Shown here one piece after another: positions 27,263 through 35,950 of a DNA stretch of 64,000 nucleotides. The notes beneath the pieces are model-generated. The model saw only the letters and a program-made list of their open reading frames with translations. It made no database searches and was not told where the DNA came from. The translations under genes were made by a program, and so were the position numbers. Within the stretch, counting starts at the first letter, position 1. Every line of letters starts with the position of its first letter. The stretch comes from an uncultured Synechococcus sp. (lineage in GTDB: Bacteria; Cyanobacteriota; Cyanobacteriia; PCC-6307; Cyanobiaceae), in assembly GCA_949373155.1 (NCBI GenBank), contig CASICK010000004.1:1-64000 (forward strand), written 5' to 3'.

Positions 27263-28465
27263 ATGACAAGCTCCACTCAGACCGATCTGCAAAGGATGCC
27301 CAACGCTGACAACACAATTGGGGTGATCGGAGGAGGGCAGCTTGCCCTCATGCTCGGTGAAGCGGCTAGAACACGAGGGTTGACGCTTGCGGTTCAAGCG
27401 TCAAAAGCTGAAGACCCTGCTGCATCACTGGCTAAGGATTTAGTCATTGCTGGATCAACAGATGTCCGCGCAACAAGGGAACTCTCATCGCATTGCGTAG
27501 GCATCACCTTCGAAAACGAATGGGTTGCTGTCGATGCCTTGATGCCCCTTGAGAGACAGGGCGTGCAATTCACGCCATCACTGGCAAGCCTGGTTCCTCT
27601 CGTTAATAAGTTGTCCCAGAGGCGACTACTTAATGATCTTTTGATTCCAAGTCCGGATTGGATTTCATTAGCTGAACTCAATCCTGGGTCGCCTTCCTTA
27701 CCAAGCGGATGGAGCTTTCCCGTCATGGCGAAGGCTGCCTTCGGCGGTTACGACGGAAAGGGAACACGGGTTGTGGAAGATCTGAACGGCTTGGCTCAGT
27801 TGCTTCGAAACGTTGATGCCAATGAGTGGTTAATCGAAGCCTGGGTTTCCTATGAGCAGGAACTTGCTCTCGTTGTAAGCCGAGATTCAAAAGGGCGTAT
27901 TCGTAGCCTGCCTTTAGCAGAAACGCATCAGAAAAATCAGGTTTGCGACTGGGTCATTGCACCTGCACCAGTGAGTCAACTCGTTGAAGCAACGGCTTAC
28001 AACATTGCCGCCTCACTTCTCACAAAGCTCAGCTACGTGGGGGTGATGACCTTGGAGTTTTTCTATGGATCTGAGGGTTTATTTGTCAATGAAGTTGCTC
28101 CTCGAACGCATAATTCAGGGCATTTTTCAATTGAGGCTTGTTCAAGTAGTCAATTTGATCAACAACTCTGTATTGCGGCAGGTCTGGATGTCCCCAATCC
28201 AGAATTTATTGCCGATGGTTCCTTGATGGTCAATTTGCTCGGTCTCAGTGCTGACCAGGCTGAACCTCTTGAGGAACGGCTTTCAAAACTACGCTCGATC
28301 GAGGCGTTGCATCTGCATTGGTACGGAAAAGATGAGATCCCTGGTCGCAAAGTGGGTCATGTCACTACCCTTCTCAATGGTCACACCGCTGATGAGCGTG
28401 CCGAGCAAGGACAGCAAATGCTCCAAAGCATTCGTGAAATCTGGCCTCTTCCCCTAAGTTGGTAG
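27263..28465 (+). CDS. purK: 5-(Carboxyamino)imidazole ribonucleotide synthase
   Basis: 400 residues, ATP-grasp fold. PurK carboxylates AIR to N5-CAIR in purine synthesis. IGVIGGGQLALMLGEAA at the N-terminus, FPVMAKAAFGGYDGKGT (ATP-binding), WVSYEQELALVVSRD, and FVNEVAPRTHNSGHFSIEAC are family signatures. Length is normal. The start ATG 27263 follows AAAGGAGAGA, a good ribosome binding site. The final 90 bases overlap an opposite-strand frame of doubtful status. Confidence 0.96.
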   Translation: MTSSTQTDLQRMPNADNTIGVIGGGQLALMLGEAARTRGLTLAVQASKAEDPAASLAKDLVIAGSTDVRATRELSSHCVGITFENEWVAVDALMPLERQGVQFTPSLASLVPLVNKLSQRRLLNDLLIPSPDWISLAELNPGSPSLPSGWSFPVMAKAAFGGYDGKGTRVVEDLNGLAQLLRNVDANEWLIEAWVSYEQELALVVSRDSKGRIRSLPLAETHQKNQVCDWVIAPAPVSQLVEATAYNIAASLLTKLSYVGVMTLEFFYGSEGLFVNEVAPRTHNSGHFSIEACSSSQFDQQLCIAAGLDVPNPEFIADGSLMVNLLGLSADQAEPLEERLSKLRSIEALHLHWYGKDEIPGRKVGHVTTLLNGHTADERAEQGQQMLQSIREIWPLPLSW

Positions 28466-28479
28466 AGAACTGCTGTGTT

Positions 28480-28892
28480 GGTGACAGCCTTTCTCTAGTG
28501 CTCTGATCTGACTCTCTTTCGATATGGGGTGACTGTCGTGTTGGTGCCGTAAACCGGCCTTGTAGCCGGAAACGAATCCTCTCGAAATCTTTCGTCCCTT
28601 CTGGTAACTCCAGGTCGAACACTGGGGCTCGCACGGCACAGCGGTTCACCATCTTCAAAATGACTGCTATTACTGAATTCCTCTTGGAAGAAGTGTCCAT
28701 AAGAAAGAGCAGATTCTTTCAAAAGCCGTTCACAACGCCAACCATCCAGCAGTTTGATTATGGACAAATCCTCATTGCGCTGGATGGGCTCACGCTGAGG
28801 CGTAAAGAAATCAGCCTGAAGGACATATGATTGCGCAAAGAGGGGTTGTAGTCGTTCGTGCCACAGCGCTGCGCTTATTGAGAGAGCAATGA
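28480..28892 (-). pseudogene. Possible unrecognised frameshifted gene
   Basis: On the minus strand a frame from a TGA near 28893 reads ALWHERLQPLFAQSYVLQAD, then REPIQRNEDLSIIKLLDGWR and ALSYGHFFQEEF, which has a protein-like composition. Near 28660 the better continuation moves one frame over (AVRAPVFDLELPEGTKDFE, then RIRFRLQGRF). No start codon precedes the first part convincingly except ATG 28767, and no family is recognised. It may be the decayed remnant of a soluble protein. Boundaries are approximate. Confidence 0.3.
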
Positions 28893-29093
28893 ATCAGGTT
28901 TGCCTTGAATTCATAAGAGGAAAAGAAAGACAACTATAAATAAAGTCCCTATAAGAATAATCCTATCTTTCCCATCATTGATGTTGTTCATTTTGGTATT
29001 TTAAGTAGTCAAACTATTATAGTGTATTTGATCCCTAATCGTTGTATAAATCTTTTTCACCCAAAGTCACCCTCAAGCGCTCTCGGTTGGTTG

Positions 29094-29417
29094 ATGAAGG
29101 CAACTGCAATATTACTGCTAGATTCTCTTTCTATTCCAACTGCGATCAGTGTACAAGGATTTAAAAGTTCCATTAAGCATTGCGGTCGAGATGCTTATGA
29201 TGTAATGGAAGGAGAATGTCAATATACTTTTACTGCCAAGTCTGAAGTCAAGCATTCAGGCGCTAGCAAGAACTTCATTCAGGAATGCAAGACAACATAC
29301 GCTAGAAGAATAAATAGTTGGTCTAGAAGACTTGTGGATAGGATAGTAAGTGAGGAATACAAGTCAAAAGTAAAAGAGCCAGAGATAATCATCGAATATC
29401 CTGAAAATTGGTGGTAG
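29094..29417 (+). CDS. Small hypothetical, probably exported protein
   Basis: About 107 residues from ATG 29094. The N-terminus (MKATAILLLDSLSIPTAISV) resembles a signal peptide, followed by a Cys-containing mature part (KHCGRDAYDVMEGECQY, then QECKTTYARRINSW). Three Cys could form one disulfide. A longer frame from 29022 is possible but has a less sensible N-terminus. Not recognised. It is AT-rich and isolated in a gene-poor stretch. Confidence 0.45.
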   Translation: MKATAILLLDSLSIPTAISVQGFKSSIKHCGRDAYDVMEGECQYTFTAKSEVKHSGASKNFIQECKTTYARRINSWSRRLVDRIVSEEYKSKVKEPEIIIEYPENWW

Positions 29418-29744
29418 CCGGCTATTCATAATTTCGCTAAGCCCTGAAATCTAATTGGCAGTAGTATTATTGCTATGCATCTACTGCTTATTGTTAAAAT
29501 ACGAATGAATAGGCATAATAAAAGACCTCTCATTTTAAGAGAATAATTATAGAGTGAGGCATTAGGTTGATAGCTACATGCCAATGCAGTGTCACTACTG
29601 CCCAATATTTTCCTGGTCAACAAGTTCTACATCACTCCACTAGATCGTTGAGTAAGATCTCATATTCTTCTAAGGCAATTCAAGACGAAATCTCAAGCTG
29701 TAAAGGCTAAGCCCTTTTAGATTAAAGATACTTAGGATTTAATT

Positions 29745-29918
29745 ATGACCCGTTATCTTTTTAAGCGCAAATCTAATCCAATCAAATTCTCCTATTTTGT
29801 GCCATTAGCCATCGTCCTGGCTGGGTCTGCAATTCTTCTGGAGTATGTAGAGGAGCAAGAGCCCCCAACTAGTCGTATCCAAAATGAATTAATCTTTCTC
29901 AAAGATGTAAGCTTCTAG
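29745..29918 (+). CDS. 57-residue single-helix membrane protein
   Basis: ATG 29745 is preceded by TTAGGAT, a fair ribosome binding site, and the frame ends at TAG 29916-29918. The product has a basic start (TRYLFKRKSNPIKFS), one hydrophobic helix (YFVPLAIVLAGSAILLEYV, about residues 18-36) and an acidic tail (EEQEPPTSRIQNELIF). The positive-inside pattern and helix length suggest a bitopic membrane protein. No family was recognised. Confidence 0.5.
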   Translation: MTRYLFKRKSNPIKFSYFVPLAIVLAGSAILLEYVEEQEPPTSRIQNELIFLKDVSF

Positions 29919-30455
29919 CTGTCTCTTAATAGGTTATTATTCTATTTCAAGCGAATCGTGTTCTTTTGTTCCAAGTTGTAGGTAAGCAGTCAATAGTTAT
30001 TCAGTTTTAATGAAGTAGATTGAATTTCAGAAAAAGATCGTCAAGCCTCTTGTTAAATTCTTGCAACGTGATCTCGGCGAAGTGGCACTAGACATCAAAG
30101 TGAGAATACATAATGACCCTTAGAACCATACCAGAAGAAACAGTTATTGCTTTTATTCACCTGGAAGTACACAATGGTTGTAAGACTTCTTGACCTCTGA
30201 ATACATGGAAGAGAGAGTTGAAGCTTGCGAAAGGTGTAATTACTGAAAAGAAGAAGCTTGAGTGTAATCACATTTTAGAAACATTAGCTTTGGGGATGAA
30301 GGTTAATATAAAAGTGAAAATTGTTAAAAAGATTTAAAGACACAAGCGAAATGAATAGATATCTATACCTTTAGCTATCAAGAATTTGCTCATTACTATT
30401 CCGAAATATTTGTGCAACTTAAGCAAACTAATTAGATAAAACTCACATCGTCTAA
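29919..30455. other. Gene-poor AT-rich stretch
   Basis: More than 500 bases without a supported gene. Short open stretches such as one at about 30025-30120 (KKIVKPLVKFLQRDLGEVAL, then DIKVRI) lack a start codon and could be the remnant of a decayed gene. No tRNA, repeat or strong hairpin was found by eye. Confidence 0.4.
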
Positions 30456-30740
30456 CTAGAGAATTGAGGATCTGGAACTTGCTAATCGTTCAATCAAGTC
30501 TGATTTATCCAGAGTTGTAATGACAAAGACCTCTTGAGCCGTCCTGCCGCGACGTGCCATCAGTTTGAATCCACCTCGGATTGGGACCGATGGCCTCAAC
30601 GTTAGGTCTTGGCAACGACCCTTCACCCTTGCAATAACGCCTGGGGTGATGGTCTGGATTTGTGGGTCATTCGCGAGCACCTTGAGCCAGGGAATAAGCC
30701 CCTTCACGTAGGTACTGTGCGTAACAACAAGACGGCCCAC
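30456..30740 (-). CDS. DUF2103-like protein
   Basis: 94 residues. RLVVTHSTYVKGLIPWLKVL at the start, TITPGVIARVKGRC in the middle and VPIRGGFKLMARRGRTAQEV near the end match my recollection of cyanobacterial DUF2103 proteins, described as predicted metal-binding. One His and one Cys are the only obvious ligands. Function unknown. It is single and faces the 76-residue protein across 73 bases. Confidence 0.6.
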   Translation of the reverse strand: MGRLVVTHSTYVKGLIPWLKVLANDPQIQTITPGVIARVKGRCQDLTLRPSVPIRGGFKLMARRGRTAQEVFVITTLDKSDLIERLASSRSSIL

Positions 30741-30813
30741 TGGGGGTTTAAAAGTAACGCTTGTTTAAGTTAGCCACTCTGGCTAGAGATGAGGGAAGAG
30801 TTCCTTGCGAGCC

Positions 30814-31041
30814 ATGCTCAGATCTGTTGATTCCCTCACCACCGAAATCTCAGGTCCGTTGACATCTCGCTTGGGCCCAAAAGCCAAGATCCTCACTGCC
30901 GAGGTGCATGGCGATGAGGTGCGGGGCCTCGCGCTTTGTCCTGGAAAAGTGATTCGCTATGTCTTTGCTGCTCAAAACCAACAGCTGCGTACCAAAGCTC
31001 TGTTGTCGCTAACCCGCTCTACACGTAAACCTGCTGCCTGA
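30814..31041 (+). CDS. Small conserved-looking hypothetical protein
   Basis: About 75 residues from ATG 30814 (MLRSVDSLTTEIS); TTG 30805 is the alternative. The segment GPKAKILTAEVHGDEVRGLA followed by LCPGKVIRYVF looks like a compact beta domain, and the C-terminus is basic. No family recognised. The stop lies two bases from the stop of the convergent carrier gene. Confidence 0.55.
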   Translation: MLRSVDSLTTEISGPLTSRLGPKAKILTAEVHGDEVRGLALCPGKVIRYVFAAQNQQLRTKALLSLTRSTRKPAA

Positions 31042-31042
31042 T

Positions 31043-32449
31043 TCAACTGTCAATTTCTGCCATTAACACCATGTCGAGTCGTTGCGTGGTGGATTCCCTG
31101 AATTGAGCAACGCTGAGCTGATTCAGAACGATCAAGGCGCATGCCATGACAAGAATTTCAATCGTAAAAACCAATCCATAACCAGCCATCGGACCAGCAT
31201 TAGGTAAAAGTTGACGACCAAGATCAAGCAGCCCACCACCCACGACCTTGCCAAAGCCTCGAGACAGAGCCTGCGCTAATCCCCAAATACCTACAAAGGT
31301 TCCTGCCATCGCTGGAAGAGTGAGATCCAGCATCAAAGTGAGTGCGCTATTGGTCCCAACTCCTGCAGCTAAGCCAAACAGAACCATCACAACAGGAAGA
31401 AGTCCAGATGCTTGCTGCCAGCCACTGATCACCAACAGAAATAATGAACCCATCACCATCCAGCAACCCAAACGTGCAGTGGCCAATTTTCCGAGTTTTG
31501 GTGTGATAAACCAGCCTGCTAAAAGCAAACCAACAAGGGTTCCTGATCCCCACCAGGCATTTAGCAAAGTAGTTTTAGATACAGGCATTCCAAATACTTC
31601 TGCGCCAAAACTTTCCAGGATTGGATCCTGCAAAAATAGTCCAAGAGTAAACAGTACTAAAAATCCAAAAAAGATAACAATTTGCCGACTTGATGTGACG
31701 ACTCCCCAGGCATCTCTAAGTGTGACCAAATCCTGCACAGCCCGAACAGTTCCAGGAGCCATTGGTTTTTCAACACCCCAAGTGGAAACAATGGCCAATA
31801 ACATCACAATTGCAGTAATCGAAATCATGAACTTCTGCAGCCAGTTCTGAAGAATTACTGGATCTGAAATGCCATCGATTGAGCGGACGGCAAGGCTGAT
31901 TGCAATCGCACCAACAATGATTCCTATGGTGAGCATCGCCCATATCACACCAATGCATCGCGGCCTTTGCTCTTCGGTTGTGCGATCAATAACGAGGGCT
32001 AAATAGGAGGTGCTGGCTAAAGAAGTGCCCAATCCATAGAGAGCAAATAAACCACAAAATGCAGCAACTCCAGCAGTGGCTATCAAGGGTGATCCACTGT
32101 CGAGAGCTTCTTTCACTTTGAAACTGACCGGAACGCTAAGGATCGCTAAAAGACAGATAGCGATGGTCCCAAGCAGAACATATGGTGTCCGATGTTTGCC
32201 CCATAAGGGATGGGAGTCGCTGAGATGTCCGAACAACACCCGTGCCGGTGAGACCAGTTGCTCAAATCCCAAACCTCCACCCGCCAGTAGTGCAGGAAAG
32301 GCAAGTTCTGTAATCAGAATGCGATTAAAGGTCCCAGTGAAAAGCACCGCAAGGGTGCCAAGACAGGCCTGAAAAAGACTCAATCGCAACAAGGTCGGCC
32401 AGCGAAGCCCTGGGACGTCATTCATCTCAATGGATGCGTGTATGGGCAT
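31043..32449 (-). CDS. PucC/BCD-family MFS carrier
   Basis: 468 residues, about 12 membrane helices. FNRILITELAFPALLAGGGL and LVSPARVLFGHLSDSHPLWG are hallmarks of the bacteriochlorophyll delivery (BCD) group of the major facilitator superfamily that includes PucC, LhaA and cyanobacterial homologues. SDSHPLWGKHRTPYVLLG follows. A role in delivering or handling chlorophyll for light-harvesting proteins is assigned to the family; substrate unproven. Its ATG overlaps the clpS stop (TAATG), so it is the second gene of an operon. Confidence 0.85.
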   Translation of the reverse strand: MPIHASIEMNDVPGLRWPTLLRLSLFQACLGTLAVLFTGTFNRILITELAFPALLAGGGLGFEQLVSPARVLFGHLSDSHPLWGKHRTPYVLLGTIAICLLAILSVPVSFKVKEALDSGSPLIATAGVAAFCGLFALYGLGTSLASTSYLALVIDRTTEEQRPRCIGVIWAMLTIGIIVGAIAISLAVRSIDGISDPVILQNWLQKFMISITAIVMLLAIVSTWGVEKPMAPGTVRAVQDLVTLRDAWGVVTSSRQIVIFFGFLVLFTLGLFLQDPILESFGAEVFGMPVSKTTLLNAWWGSGTLVGLLLAGWFITPKLGKLATARLGCWMVMGSLFLLVISGWQQASGLLPVVMVLFGLAAGVGTNSALTLMLDLTLPAMAGTFVGIWGLAQALSRGFGKVVGGGLLDLGRQLLPNAGPMAGYGLVFTIEILVMACALIVLNQLSVAQFRESTTQRLDMVLMAEIDS

Positions 32450-32745
32450 TAATTGCGTTCCAATGGAGCCATCGTGAGTCCTTCACTGCTGAGTTGCTGG
32501 TGGTAAAGCTCTGCGGGTTCCAGCGGTCCGGCCCACACTTCTGCAGCGCCTTCTCCATCGATTTGATGGGCAAGTGACCAAGCTCTATCGCTATTCATCC
32601 CAGGGATGATTTTGCACAAACACTCAACCACGTGTTCAAACGTATTGACGTCATCGTTGAGAACGATGACTCTGGCATTCGGGTAACGCAGGGTTGTGCG
32701 TTCCGGCTGAAGGACGCTTGCGGTGCCAGGAGTTGCCATAGTCAT
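32449..32745 (-). CDS. clpS: ClpS adaptor protein
   Basis: 98 residues. ClpS binds N-degron substrates and hands them to ClpAP/ClpCP. VIVLNDDVNTFEHVVECLCK is the family core, with NDDVNTF forming part of the N-terminal residue pocket; AWSLAHQIDGEGAAEVWAGP follows. The C-terminal GPLEPAELYHQQLSSEGL is typical. It is coupled to the PucC-like gene and diverges from petN. Confidence 0.93.
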   Translation of the reverse strand: MTMATPGTASVLQPERTTLRYPNARVIVLNDDVNTFEHVVECLCKIIPGMNSDRAWSLAHQIDGEGAAEVWAGPLEPAELYHQQLSSEGLTMAPLERN

Positions 32746-32818
32746 AAGAAGTAATGAATCAACCAGTCAGTTCCGCGGGGGAACCTAGGTAAGCTCATTG
32801 CATTCAAGCGTCATTTCA

Positions 32819-32920
32819 ATGCTCTTCACGATTGCCTGGGCATCCCTTGCTGCTGTCTTCAGTTTCTCGATCGCGATGGTGGTCTGGGGCCGCAACGGCG
32901 ACGGCACCGTGAATTTCTGA
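32819..32920 (+). CDS. petN: Cytochrome b6f complex subunit PetN
   Basis: 33 residues from ATG 32819: [20 protein letters not shown] followed by VWGRNGDG. The single membrane helix and the invariant VVWGRNG ending identify PetN (subunit VIII), a structural subunit of the b6f complex in thylakoids. It diverges from clpS, whose start is 73 bases away. The gene is far below usual length cut-offs and easily missed. Confidence 0.93.
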   Translation: MLFTIAWASLAAVFSFSIAMVVWGRNGDGTVNF

Positions 32921-32921
32921 A

Positions 32922-33071
32922 GTGAACGAAGCACTGCAAGCTCCCATCGTCAGTCAGGGATTGGCGATGACTGCTGCGGTTCTTTTGGTTTTTGTCAGCG
33001 TCATAGTTGCTTACCTCTCCACCATCGAGTGGAAAGATCGTCGTCGCAGGCGTTCTCGTGACCGCAGCTGA
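32922..33071 (+). CDS. Small single-helix membrane protein next to petN
   Basis: 49 residues from GTG 32922, two bases after the petN stop. The N-terminus (NEALQAPIVSQGL) is followed by one helix (AMTAAVLLVFVSVIVAYLST) and a strongly basic tail (IEWKDRRRRRSRDRS). An internal ATG (AMTAA) is the alternative start. Spacing implies co-transcription and probably coupled translation with petN, suggesting a thylakoid location; function unknown. Confidence 0.6.
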   Translation: MNEALQAPIVSQGLAMTAAVLLVFVSVIVAYLSTIEWKDRRRRRSRDRS

Positions 33072-34503
33072 CTCACTACTGAAGATCTCCACCTACCGAT
33101 CGATTGCCCAGTCCCAGCCCGTCACGTCTTTGGGTTTAGGGGCTGTTTTGTTAGGCGGTCTGATCGGTGTGATTCTGAATCAGCCATCACTTCAAAACGT
33201 TGGAACCTATGCATCGCTGAGTCGCGTCTCAGGAGCATTCAGCCTGGTGCAGTCTTTTTATGGAGATTCGAAACGCCCAGTTCCGCAGCTTTGGAACCAG
33301 CGCCTTGGCCTCATTCGAGCTGCAAACTTATGGAAACGGCAAGGGCGCTCGATCTGGTGGCAGGGATGGTCTGAGGATGGCGATGCCTATTTGATTCTTC
33401 CGGATCAACTCCTCGCCAACGACACCGAAAATTTACGCAAACACCAAGTCTTGGGCTTGACGTTGCTCGGCTCTGATGAACTGCATCGTCAACAACTCAT
33501 TCAAAGACTTCAACGTCCACCTGAACGTCCAGCCCAACCAAGATCTCTTCAAAGTCGTTGCATGCAGCGTCTCGCTAACGCTCCAGCCGTGTTTTGGACG
33601 AACGACGCACTTGCTGCAATTAGTGGAACAACAGCTCCCTTGCTTCAGCAGGGGAGCCATGGGTGCCTTTCACTGCGTCTGATCGGCAACACACTCCATT
33701 GGGGCGGAGTCGTTGGAGACCGCTCTCTAGCTCTTGCCTCATCACAACCCAAACAAGGTTGGAATTTTGCAGTTCCTGATCGTCAAAAGCCAGCAAGCTT
33801 TGACCAGGACAGCCTTCTAGAAGTGCATGGAGCTCGAGTTGATTTAATCCTTGGCACGTTGCTGAGTCGCCAAATCATCCAGGAGCCCTTGGAATCTCAG
33901 TACGGAGTCAATCAATCGATTCGATCAAGGCTTGCGCTCTCACCCTTTTCGCTCCGCCTCAAACAACAATCCAAGGGTGCCTACCGAGCAGGTCTTCAAT
34001 TTCAGGCACCGTTGTCTGGAGGAGCTGCCTCTTGGGCGTCAGTCCTTAATCGAGTGAGCAACCATTTGAAAGAACGCGGCTTTCAACGCTTCAGTCCTGC
34101 TGACGACAAGGTAAAAAAAGCTGATGCCGTGATTTGGAAAGATAGACGTGATGGGCAAAATAAGATTGTGGGTGGTTGGCGTTGGTTGCAACACCCCAAA
34201 AAGTCCACGATCTTGAGTGCTGGACTCGCAAGTTTGCCAGACACAAAACAGTTTTATCAAGCACTTCCAATGTTGACGCCTTCAACACTGAAGCTCAATG
34301 CCCGCCCGCGAAATCTCGTGTTACTGGGACTCATGAATGGTTCGTGGCCTGCACTTCTGAAGCAGGCCGACTCCGTACACCTTCAAATCAAACCGGCAAT
34401 ACCCACTTTCAACTTGAGGGCTTCAGGCCAACAAACATGGTGGGAGATTAGTGGTCAATTAGAGCTCTCTTCCGCAGTTGAATCTTCGGTCGATTCAGAT
34501 TGA
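33058..34503 (+). CDS. Hypothetical cyanobacterial protein with one N-terminal helix
   Basis: About 481 residues from GTG 33058 (TTG 33007 is possible but lies deep within the upstream ORF). One membrane helix, LGLGAVLLGGLIGVILNQ (about residues 24-41), anchors a large, probably luminal or periplasmic domain with repeated charged and aromatic blocks (SIWWQGWSEDGDAYLILP, FWTNDALAAISG). I do not recognise a family. It overlaps the small ORF upstream by 14 bases and the convergent thf1 gene by 49 bases at the 3' end. Confidence 0.65.
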   Translation: MTAADSLLKISTYRSIAQSQPVTSLGLGAVLLGGLIGVILNQPSLQNVGTYASLSRVSGAFSLVQSFYGDSKRPVPQLWNQRLGLIRAANLWKRQGRSIWWQGWSEDGDAYLILPDQLLANDTENLRKHQVLGLTLLGSDELHRQQLIQRLQRPPERPAQPRSLQSRCMQRLANAPAVFWTNDALAAISGTTAPLLQQGSHGCLSLRLIGNTLHWGGVVGDRSLALASSQPKQGWNFAVPDRQKPASFDQDSLLEVHGARVDLILGTLLSRQIIQEPLESQYGVNQSIRSRLALSPFSLRLKQQSKGAYRAGLQFQAPLSGGAASWASVLNRVSNHLKERGFQRFSPADDKVKKADAVIWKDRRDGQNKIVGGWRWLQHPKKSTILSAGLASLPDTKQFYQALPMLTPSTLKLNARPRNLVLLGLMNGSWPALLKQADSVHLQIKPAIPTFNLRASGQQTWWEISGQLELSSAVESSVDSD

Positions 34504-35198
34504 GGTTCGGGTGTCTTTGATTCGCTGGCTTGCGAATCAGCCGCAGAACGTTCACGTTTGCGACGTTCTGCGGCCAAGGTTTCTTCGATGAGTTCCACAG
34601 CCTGAGCCATCTTTTCGAGATTGGATGTGTAAAGGCTGAGGTCCTTGTCCAGGCGAGGCTTGGATAGGCCTAGTTCCTCACCAATTTCATGGGCAAGTGT
34701 TTTGAGTTCATCAGGATCGGAAGGTTCACCACCTTGAGCGGATGAGAGCAGGCTCAACAAGCCCACAGCCATCAAACGCGAGTAGTGAAATGATTCACCA
34801 CCAACACTCGAGATGCCCGACGCCAAAGGCTCTGGGGCCCCAGTTCCGCGATTAGAAAGCCATTCACGCACTTCAGTCACGGTGTGTCCTGAAACAGCCA
34901 AGGTCGATCCCTCTGCCAGCTGCTTCAAAGCCTCCGGATCGAAACCATTGCTCGTGCAAATGGCCGCATAGAGCTCATCAAGGTGTTTTTCAGGTTTGTA
35001 GCCCTGTGTGAACGCTTTGAACACCTGACGCAAGCCCACAGCAAACAAGGCGTCGCTCTTGAAATGCTTCTGATGACTGAGAAGATGCAGCTCTACTAAG
35101 AGCTCGTCTGCCGTTCTTCTGTACAGAGACGGAATCACGTATGGAAAAGCTGTGTGGAAGGCACGTTTGCTGTCAGCGATCGTCTGATGATCCGTCAA
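34455..35198 (-). CDS. thf1: Thf1/Psb29, thylakoid FtsH-associated protein
   Basis: About 247 residues. IADSKRAFHTAFPYVIPSLY, DELLVELHLLSHQKHF and FKAFTQGYKPEKHLDELYAA are the conserved N-terminal blocks of Psb29/Thf1, which stabilises FtsH proteases and supports PSII repair. A C-terminal acidic, Ser-rich tail follows a helix. The frame extends to TTG 35213, but TTG 35198 after GGAAGGACC gives the family N-terminus MTDHQTIAD. Located between an unknown gene, clpP and ftsH. Confidence 0.93.
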   Translation of the reverse strand: MTDHQTIADSKRAFHTAFPYVIPSLYRRTADELLVELHLLSHQKHFKSDALFAVGLRQVFKAFTQGYKPEKHLDELYAAICTSNGFDPEALKQLAEGSTLAVSGHTVTEVREWLSNRGTGAPEPLASGISSVGGESFHYSRLMAVGLLSLLSSAQGGEPSDPDELKTLAHEIGEELGLSKPRLDKDLSLYTSNLEKMAQAVELIEETLAAERRKRERSAADSQASESKTPEPQSESTEDSTAEESSN

Positions 35199-35279
35199 GG
35201 TCCTTCCACCCAACTTTGAATCAAGACCATAGCGCCGCTGCTGCCGCCGTTAGGATTGCTCTAACTGATGCAATGCAAC

Positions 35280-35870
35280 ATGATCCCGATCGTGATCGAG
35301 GAATCAGGACGAGGAGAAAGGGCTTTTGATATTTATTCTCGACTGTTAAGGGAAAGAATCATTTTCTTAGGCGAGCCTGTCACCAGCGATTCAGCCAATC
35401 GAATCGTTGCTCAGCTTCTTTTTCTTGAAGCGGAAGATCCTGAAAAAGAAATCTTCCTATATGTGAATTCTCCAGGTGGCTCGGTTTACGACGGGCTTGG
35501 AATCTTTGACACCATGCAGCACATCAAGCCGGATGTACACACTGTCTGTGTTGGCCTTGCCGCAAGTATGGGTGCATTCCTGCTCTGCGCTGGCGCGAAA
35601 GGCAAGCGCAGCAGTTTGCAGCATTCTCGGATCATGATTCACCAGCCCTTGGGAGGAGCCAGTGGTCAAGCCAGTGACATTCGAATCCAAGCCGATGAAA
35701 TTTTGTTCCTTAAAGATCGCCTGAATCATGAATTGGCTGATCGCACTGGACAACCTCTAGACAAAATTCAAGCCGACACTGACCGGGATTTCTTTATGTC
35801 TCCACAACAGGCAATGGAATACGGCTTGATCGATAACGTCATTGATAAAAGCCCAGTTCGCTCGGTATAA
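35280..35870 (+). CDS. clpP: ATP-dependent Clp protease proteolytic subunit
   Basis: About 196 residues from ATG 35280 ([20 protein letters not shown]), preferred over ATG 35268. The Ser nucleophile is in [11 protein letters not shown], the His in [15 protein letters not shown], and Asp in the [11 protein letters not shown] region. [20 protein letters not shown] is the oxyanion-hole block. It is a complete ClpP; marine Synechococcus carry several paralogs and which one this is cannot be told. Followed at once by paired terminators. Confidence 0.95.
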   Translation: MIPIVIEESGRGERAFDIYSRLLRERIIFLGEPVTSDSANRIVAQLLFLEAEDPEKEIFLYVNSPGGSVYDGLGIFDTMQHIKPDVHTVCVGLAASMGAFLLCAGAKGKRSSLQHSRIMIHQPLGGASGQASDIRIQADEILFLKDRLNHELADRTGQPLDKIQADTDRDFFMSPQQAMEYGLIDNVIDKSPVRSV

Positions 35871-35872
35871 AA

Positions 35873-35949
35873 AAAGACCCTTATTAAGAGGGTCTTTATA
35901 ATTACTACTCATCAAAAAACCAGGCTTTTTAGAAAGCCTGGTTTTTTTA
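35873..35949. terminator. Two hairpins between clpP and ftsH (bidirectional terminator)
   Basis: AAAGACCCT (35873-35881) pairs with AGGGTCTTT (35889-35897). AAAAAACCAGGCTTT (35914-35928) pairs with AAAGCCTGGTTTTTT (35933-35947), flanked by A- and T-runs so it works in either direction. The two convergent genes therefore share a terminator. Confidence 0.92.
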
Positions 35950-35950
35950 T

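Noticed and set aside
29426..29623. 65-codon minus-strand frame
   Set aside because: No ribosome binding site, and hydrophobic stretches arise from AT-rich codons only.
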